The translations under genes were made by a program, and so were the position numbers. Source: Lagopus muta (lineage: Eukaryota; Chordata; Aves; Galliformes; Phasianidae). From it: a stretch of 64,000 nt of DNA. The stretch is taken from positions 52,365,883 to 52,429,882 of the forward strand of contig NC_064436.1 in the NCBI RefSeq assembly GCF_023343835.1, read 5' to 3'. The notes beneath the pieces were generated by a model. The model saw only the letters and a list, made by a program, of their open reading frames with translations. It ran no database searches and was not told where the DNA came from. Below, in pieces: positions 59,991-64,000 of this stretch. Within the stretch, counting starts at the first letter, position 1. The number at the start of each line of letters is the position of its first letter.

Positions 59991-60990
59991 GTATGAAAAT
60001 GATATAGTGCTTAGAAAGAGGGGTCAGACTTCTGTGCACTTCTGAGTATCACATGTCATGTAAGTACTTGTCACAGACTGTACTGTCTATATTATCCCTA
60101 GGGTAAACTCAGTGCAATCCTCACAAAAAATTGCTGGTGTACATCTCCATCACCATGCATTGCTAAGGGGCAAAATGTACTCCCAGGTGATCTTAGCCAT
60201 CACTGTTTTAAGTCAATAATACTACCAGTTTTTCCCAGGGCAAAATTTTGCTCTTGCAAGTTTTAAACACCTTTGAAAGTTATTTTAGTTGAGGGAGGAG
60301 GGAGAGAGAGAGCAACAAGCACAGTCTGTGTGTTTATACTCTGTTTTTGAGTTTCAGAGTTAGTTGTAATGAACTGCTTGAAGCAAACATTACAGGTTGT
60401 TTTTCTGCTGAAAGAAGTCAAATGAAATGACCTTCTTTTCATCTGCTATTCTTTTCAGCTTTTGAAGTTGTTTCTTTTTGAAGAGACAATCCATTCATCA
60501 GTCATATCAGTATGAAAGTCCTAAATTTATCTAATAAATATTCCAGTAATTTTCTTTAAGGTGGGCTATGCAAACTACACTTACTATTTTGTTGTTGTTC
60601 CTGTTGCTGCTGAATAAATTAATGAACTCTTTAAAGAGCAAGAAACTTAAAGATACTAGCATAAGAATTGGACTGTGAGTGAAAAGTGATTCCTATAGCT
60701 TATAGGAATGAGGGAAAAAATATTTCAAGCTGTATAGTTTTTCCTCATCTTTGAGGATTGCTCTTTACAAGTCTGACTTTAATTTACATCAAGTGTTTAT
60801 GATCCCAAGAGCAGGTAATAGAAGACCATGAAATAGAATTGCTAGGCTGATGAAATCCATAGGTAGCAGACAGATAAACTGTGGGAATTGCTAGAGCAAG
60901 ATTATTATATAAAGCTTTCTAAAGCCATTGGAGTCATATTTACGTGTGAGCCTATGTGAACACATGCATTCCTTCTATCAATATGGGAGC

Positions 60991-61066
60991 TGTTTATATG
61001 TTTATATATTTATATATTTTATATGTATACATATTTCTATATTTCTATATAATATACGTATAAATA
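60991..61066. repeat. AT-rich low-complexity tract
   Basis: Repeated TTTATATATT, TATTTCTATA and ATATACGTATA units. Confidence 0.85.
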
Positions 61067-61473
61067 ATCAAAATACCTAAAAAAAAAGTCTTACTTTGCA
61101 TCTGCATCAAACCAAGACATTTCAAAAATGCTTCAAAAATTCTTCTTTTCAAAGACAATAGAGATATAACAATGGTAAAATAAATGGGGGCTCAATTAAG
61201 ATGTTATCAATCCAGTTTGAGCTTATCAGTCTTATTTAGACTGCTGTTATAATTTCAGTGTTCTGTATCCTTCACAGATATTTCAGCCATATGTCTATAA
61301 ATTTTTGAGTTCTCTTCCACTCTTTAACAAAAAAATTGTCCTCATGGACTAAGAGTCTCTCCTCTATTTCTTCAGAACTGGAATGGCTTGTCAGTTTGAG
61401 AGACTATAACAAGTTAAAATGTTTGAAAAGAAACCTAATTCCTGTCAGCTTACATAATTCCCCTCACTACAGG

Positions 61474-61949
61474 AGAGAAAGACATTGAGGCTCCAGGGCA
61501 TGTCCAGAGAAGGGCAATGAAACTGGTGAGGGGTCTGGAGAACAAGTCTTATGAGGATTGGCTGAGGGAGCTGGGATTGTGCAGTCTGGAGAAGAGGATG
61601 CTCAGGGGAGAGACCTCATTGCATTCTACAACTTCCTGAAGGGATGCTGGGGTAAAGAGGGTTTTGGCCTCTTCTCCCAGGCAACGTACAAGACCCAGGG
61701 AAATGTCCGCAAGTTGTACCTGAGGAGGTTTGGGTTAGACACGAGGAAAAACTTTTTCTCTCAGAAAGTGGTCAGGCACTGGAATAGCTGCCCAGGGAGG
61801 TGGTGGAGTTGCTGTTCCTGGCAGAGGCGTCTGGATGAGGAGCAGCAAGATATGGTTTAGTGCTCGTGGTAGCAGTGGTAATAAGAAGACAGTTAGACAA
61901 GATGATCTTATAGGTAGTTTCCAACCTTGTGATTCTATGATTCTATGAG
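61474..61949 (+). mobile_element. CR1 LINE 3' end with ORF2 C-terminal remnant
   Basis: The fragment runs from ORF2 C-terminal sequence (GACATTGAGGCTCCAGGGCATGTCCAGAGAAGGGCAATGAAACTGG) through the 3' UTR to GTGATTCTATGATTCTATGAG at 61930-61949. The coding part is shifted between frames: the first 17 codons of the frame at 61558-61860 are out of phase with the rest, where [20 protein letters not shown] is recognisable CR1. The subfamily differs from that at 25405, as the spacing around GNVRKLYLRRFGLDTRKNFF shows. Complete 3' end, strong 5' truncation. Confidence 0.94.
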
Positions 61950-63384
61950 ACAAAACACATTCTTTATCCTGAACTGTTTACAACTGGAATGACAAAGGAT
62001 AAAAAGGAAAGAGTGATGAGAAAGTGGGAAGATAAGTTGCTAAAGCTCAGGGAAAATGAGCAATACTATCAGAAAAAGAAACCATGCATGTTTGCAAAGT
62101 AATCTATTATTTCTTCCTTTGTTTTTCTTTAATGGATGGTTGTTCTCAGTTTTTTAATTAATAGCTCATTAAAGAGCAAAAATCCAAATATATCTCAGAC
62201 ACAGAAATGTTACAAAAACTGTTAAAAAAAAAAAAGCATGAAATGTAAGTTATGGCAGTTAAATATTGTTCACATACTTTTGTTTTTGGATGTTTGGGAG
62301 CTCAGATTCACATTAAAAATTTACTGCAAATGTTTCATTTAGAGCTGAGCCCTGGTGTGGCAGGTGTTTGCCGTTAAATAAAAATGAGTAAATGTTTGAC
62401 AAATTACACAGATAATTGCAATGATAATCTCTCGCTAAATACATGAATGAAGCAGCTTACTGCCTTTGAAGTGTAAAGTTGAAAAGGAAAAACATTAAAA
62501 TCTTAGAAGAATGGAAATAGGCAAGTCAGGTTATTTCTTTCCTCTGAGTGTTTTGATGCTGACAGTAATCAATGAATTATTTTTTGTTGTTGAGATGAAT
62601 TGATAGTTGCAATCCAGATCACAGAACATCTTTATCACTTTTACCATTTCTTTTAGAGGCAGTAACTACTTCCCTTGTTTACATTCATAGCAACACTATC
62701 AAGGAGTCAAGGATTTGTAGAATTTGCTGACGTGTGTCTACCTCTACATCATGCCTGCCCATCAGAGACAGAGATAACAAGATGGATTTGCAGCTTGTAA
62801 GACTAACAGTCCCCAATATGCATTAAAGTTTTCCCATGGGAGGAGTAGATAGGAAACCCAAGAAAATGTGAACTAAAGGTGTGGTATTCCATTTTAACAT
62901 TTTCTGGAAATCTCTATAATTTAATATGAAAATTCACAAAATAATCATAAAAAATCTCTCACTGAACAAAAAGCTTACAGGTTAAGATGTGTTGGTACTA
63001 AAAAAAAAAAAAATTATAAATGGCTGAGACATGCAGACCTCAAGAATTTTTTTCTTATACTATTACACAATTTTCTTCAAGAATTGCTCTCTCAGCTCCT
63101 ATCCCTGACCAATTTCAGTTTCATCTGTGTCTTGGTTTTCCAAGTCCCATGTACATACGTCCAGATGGCATCCCTGTATTCCTCCTAGGCCACATATCCT
63201 TGTTTTCATTACCTGTGCATTTCCTTATCCCTCAGTTTAAAAAGCATGTCTTTGTTCAGCTATGCTGGTTTCCTGCCTCTTCCACTTCATTTCTTATGCT
63301 GGGAAATGGAAATCTGTTGTGATCTCAGAAAGATGTCATTAAGGAGATGCCACATCTGTTCTGTTCTTGTGTCCCTAAGAGCAG
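61950..63384. other. AT-rich DNA, no gene seen
   Basis: No recognised gene. The part from 63015 to 63340 is GC-richer and has a 100-codon frame (63020-63322) following an A run, but no domain or homologue was recognised; it may be an unassigned repeat. Confidence 0.45.
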
Positions 63385-63535
63385 TATCCCGGGAGATCTG
63401 ACCCAATAATTCTTTCAACAGCTAGAAGTTTGCTCTTTTGAAGTTCAGGGTCCTTACTCTGCTCTTTGGCAGACTCATATTTCTCAAGAACTCAACCAGA
63501 GCATGGTCTCTACAGCCCAGACTATCTTTAATTTT
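63385..63535 (-). mobile_element. CR1 LINE fragment, ORF2 endonuclease region
   Basis: ACCCAATAATTCTTTCAACAGCTAGAAGTTTGCTCTTTTGAAGTTCAGGGTCC and ACCAGAGCATGGTCTCTACAGCCCAGAC resemble the minus strand of the 5' half of CR1 ORF2. It is separated from the neighbouring CR1 by about 35 bases of AT-rich sequence and lies on the wrong side of it for a single insertion. Confidence 0.55.
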
Positions 63536-63569
63536 AATCTCTTTAATGATTTTTTGATACCGTTGGCCC

Positions 63570-64000
63570 TCTTGGCCACCTGGGCACACTGTCGGCTCAT
63601 GTTCAGCTGAGCATCAACCTACACCCCTAGTCCCTTTCCTCTTCACAATCATCCAGCCACCTGTCCCCAGGCTTATAGCACTGCATGGGGTTGTTGTGGC
63701 CAAAGTGCAGGACACAACACTTGACCTTGTTGAACTTCATCCCAATCATTTCAGCCCAGCAATCCAGTTTATCTAAATCCCTCTGAAGGGCCTCCCTACC
63801 TTCAGGCAGATCTACACCACCACCCAACTGATGACACCCGGTGTCATCTGCAAACTTACTGAGGGTACACTCAATCCCCTCATCTAGGTCATCAGTAAAG
63901 ATATTAAACAAGATGGGCCCCAGTACTGACCCCTGGGGGCACCACTTGAAATGGGTCGCCTGCTGGACTTAACTCCATTCACCACTACCCATTGGGCACT
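63570..64000 (-). mobile_element. CR1 LINE fragment, reverse transcriptase region, runs off window
   Basis: Minus-strand CR1 ORF2 covering the reverse transcriptase palm and the region after it. At 63570-63640 GGCCACCTGGGCACACTGTCGGCTCATGTTCAGC is downstream ORF2. At 63900-63975 GATGGGCCCCAGTACTGACCCCTGGGGGCACC is upstream of the catalytic motif. The element continues beyond the window. Confidence 0.93.
63627..63911 (-). pseudogene. CR1 reverse transcriptase fragment with FADD motif
   Basis: The 94-codon frame contains [20 protein letters not shown] followed by DT, in which FADD is the catalytic Asp pair of the reverse transcriptase. It continues into [39 protein letters not shown] and [13 protein letters not shown]. 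Relative to typical CR1 a few residues after FADDT are altered (GCHQLGGG), suggesting a small frameshift pair or local change. The frame is bounded by stop or decay at both sides; it is a fragment of a dead LINE copy. Confidence 0.93.

Larger units (their letters stand above)
53241..61473. other. Longest stretch free of known interspersed repeats
   Basis: About 8 kb of AT-rich DNA without a recognised mobile element. It holds a GC-richer unidentified patch at 53480-53610, two exon-like segments (57458-57569, -; 59877-59990, +), a purine-rich tract near 59655-59698 and an AT-rich tract at 60991-61066. None gives a gene by itself. Confidence 0.5.

Noticed and set aside
63020..63322. 100-codon plus-strand frame after an A run
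   Set aside because: No recognisable domain, and start and end lack gene context. Left as unassigned sequence.
1..64000. Bacterial-type features: operons, CRISPR arrays, riboswitches
   Set aside because: Sequence is from a vertebrate nuclear genome; no regularly spaced repeats or dense coding exist.

Overview
The window looks like AT-rich, gene-poor nuclear DNA from a bird, most likely a galliform such as chicken. This rests on the repeats: many fragments of CR1 LINEs with the avian 3' tail (ATTCTATGATTCTATGA or its complement), six decayed copies of one short mariner-type DNA transposon, and avian LTR-like elements. CpG is scarce outside repeats. A/T homopolymers, AT microsatellites and short spurious reading frames are common. 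The species was not verified.

No complete protein-coding gene, rRNA, tRNA or CRISPR array could be supported. Every reading frame with recognisable protein similarity belongs to a transposable element: CR1 ORF2 endonuclease or reverse transcriptase pieces, or a mariner transposase N-terminal relic. The rest is intergenic or intronic. If the window lies inside a large gene, its exons are either absent here or among four unproven exon-like segments: 18250-18438 (+), 51279-51362 (+), 57458-57569 (-) and 59877-59990 (+).

Layout: 1-10 kb holds a mariner copy (650), CR1 tails and a degenerate CR1 (2770, 4090), a reversed mariner copy (6987) and a frameshifted CR1 ORF2 relic (7497). 10-21 kb holds two copies of one LTR-like repeat (10496, 20056) and several CR1 fragments. 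21-33 kb is mostly unique AT-rich DNA, with one well-preserved CR1 3' end (25405-26035, -) and a CR1 piece at 29956. 33-41 kb holds two mariner copies in inverted orientation (33569 and 34931) and a composite of mariner, CR1, LTR-like repeat and poly(A) at 40271-41119. 41-53 kb holds a probable minus-strand LTR (46395-46938), an unidentified ORF cluster (47446-48121), another mariner copy (48573) and a CR1 tail (52572). 53-64 kb is largely unique until CR1 pieces at 61474, 63385 and 63570, the last running off the window end.

Nothing amounts to a new gene system. The points most worth checking are the exon-like segments, the octamer-rich possible enhancer near 24.25 kb, the inverted mariner pair, the splice-like signals in the LTR-like repeats, the short perfect hairpin at 21.88 kb and the unexplained ORF cluster at 47.4-48.1 kb.
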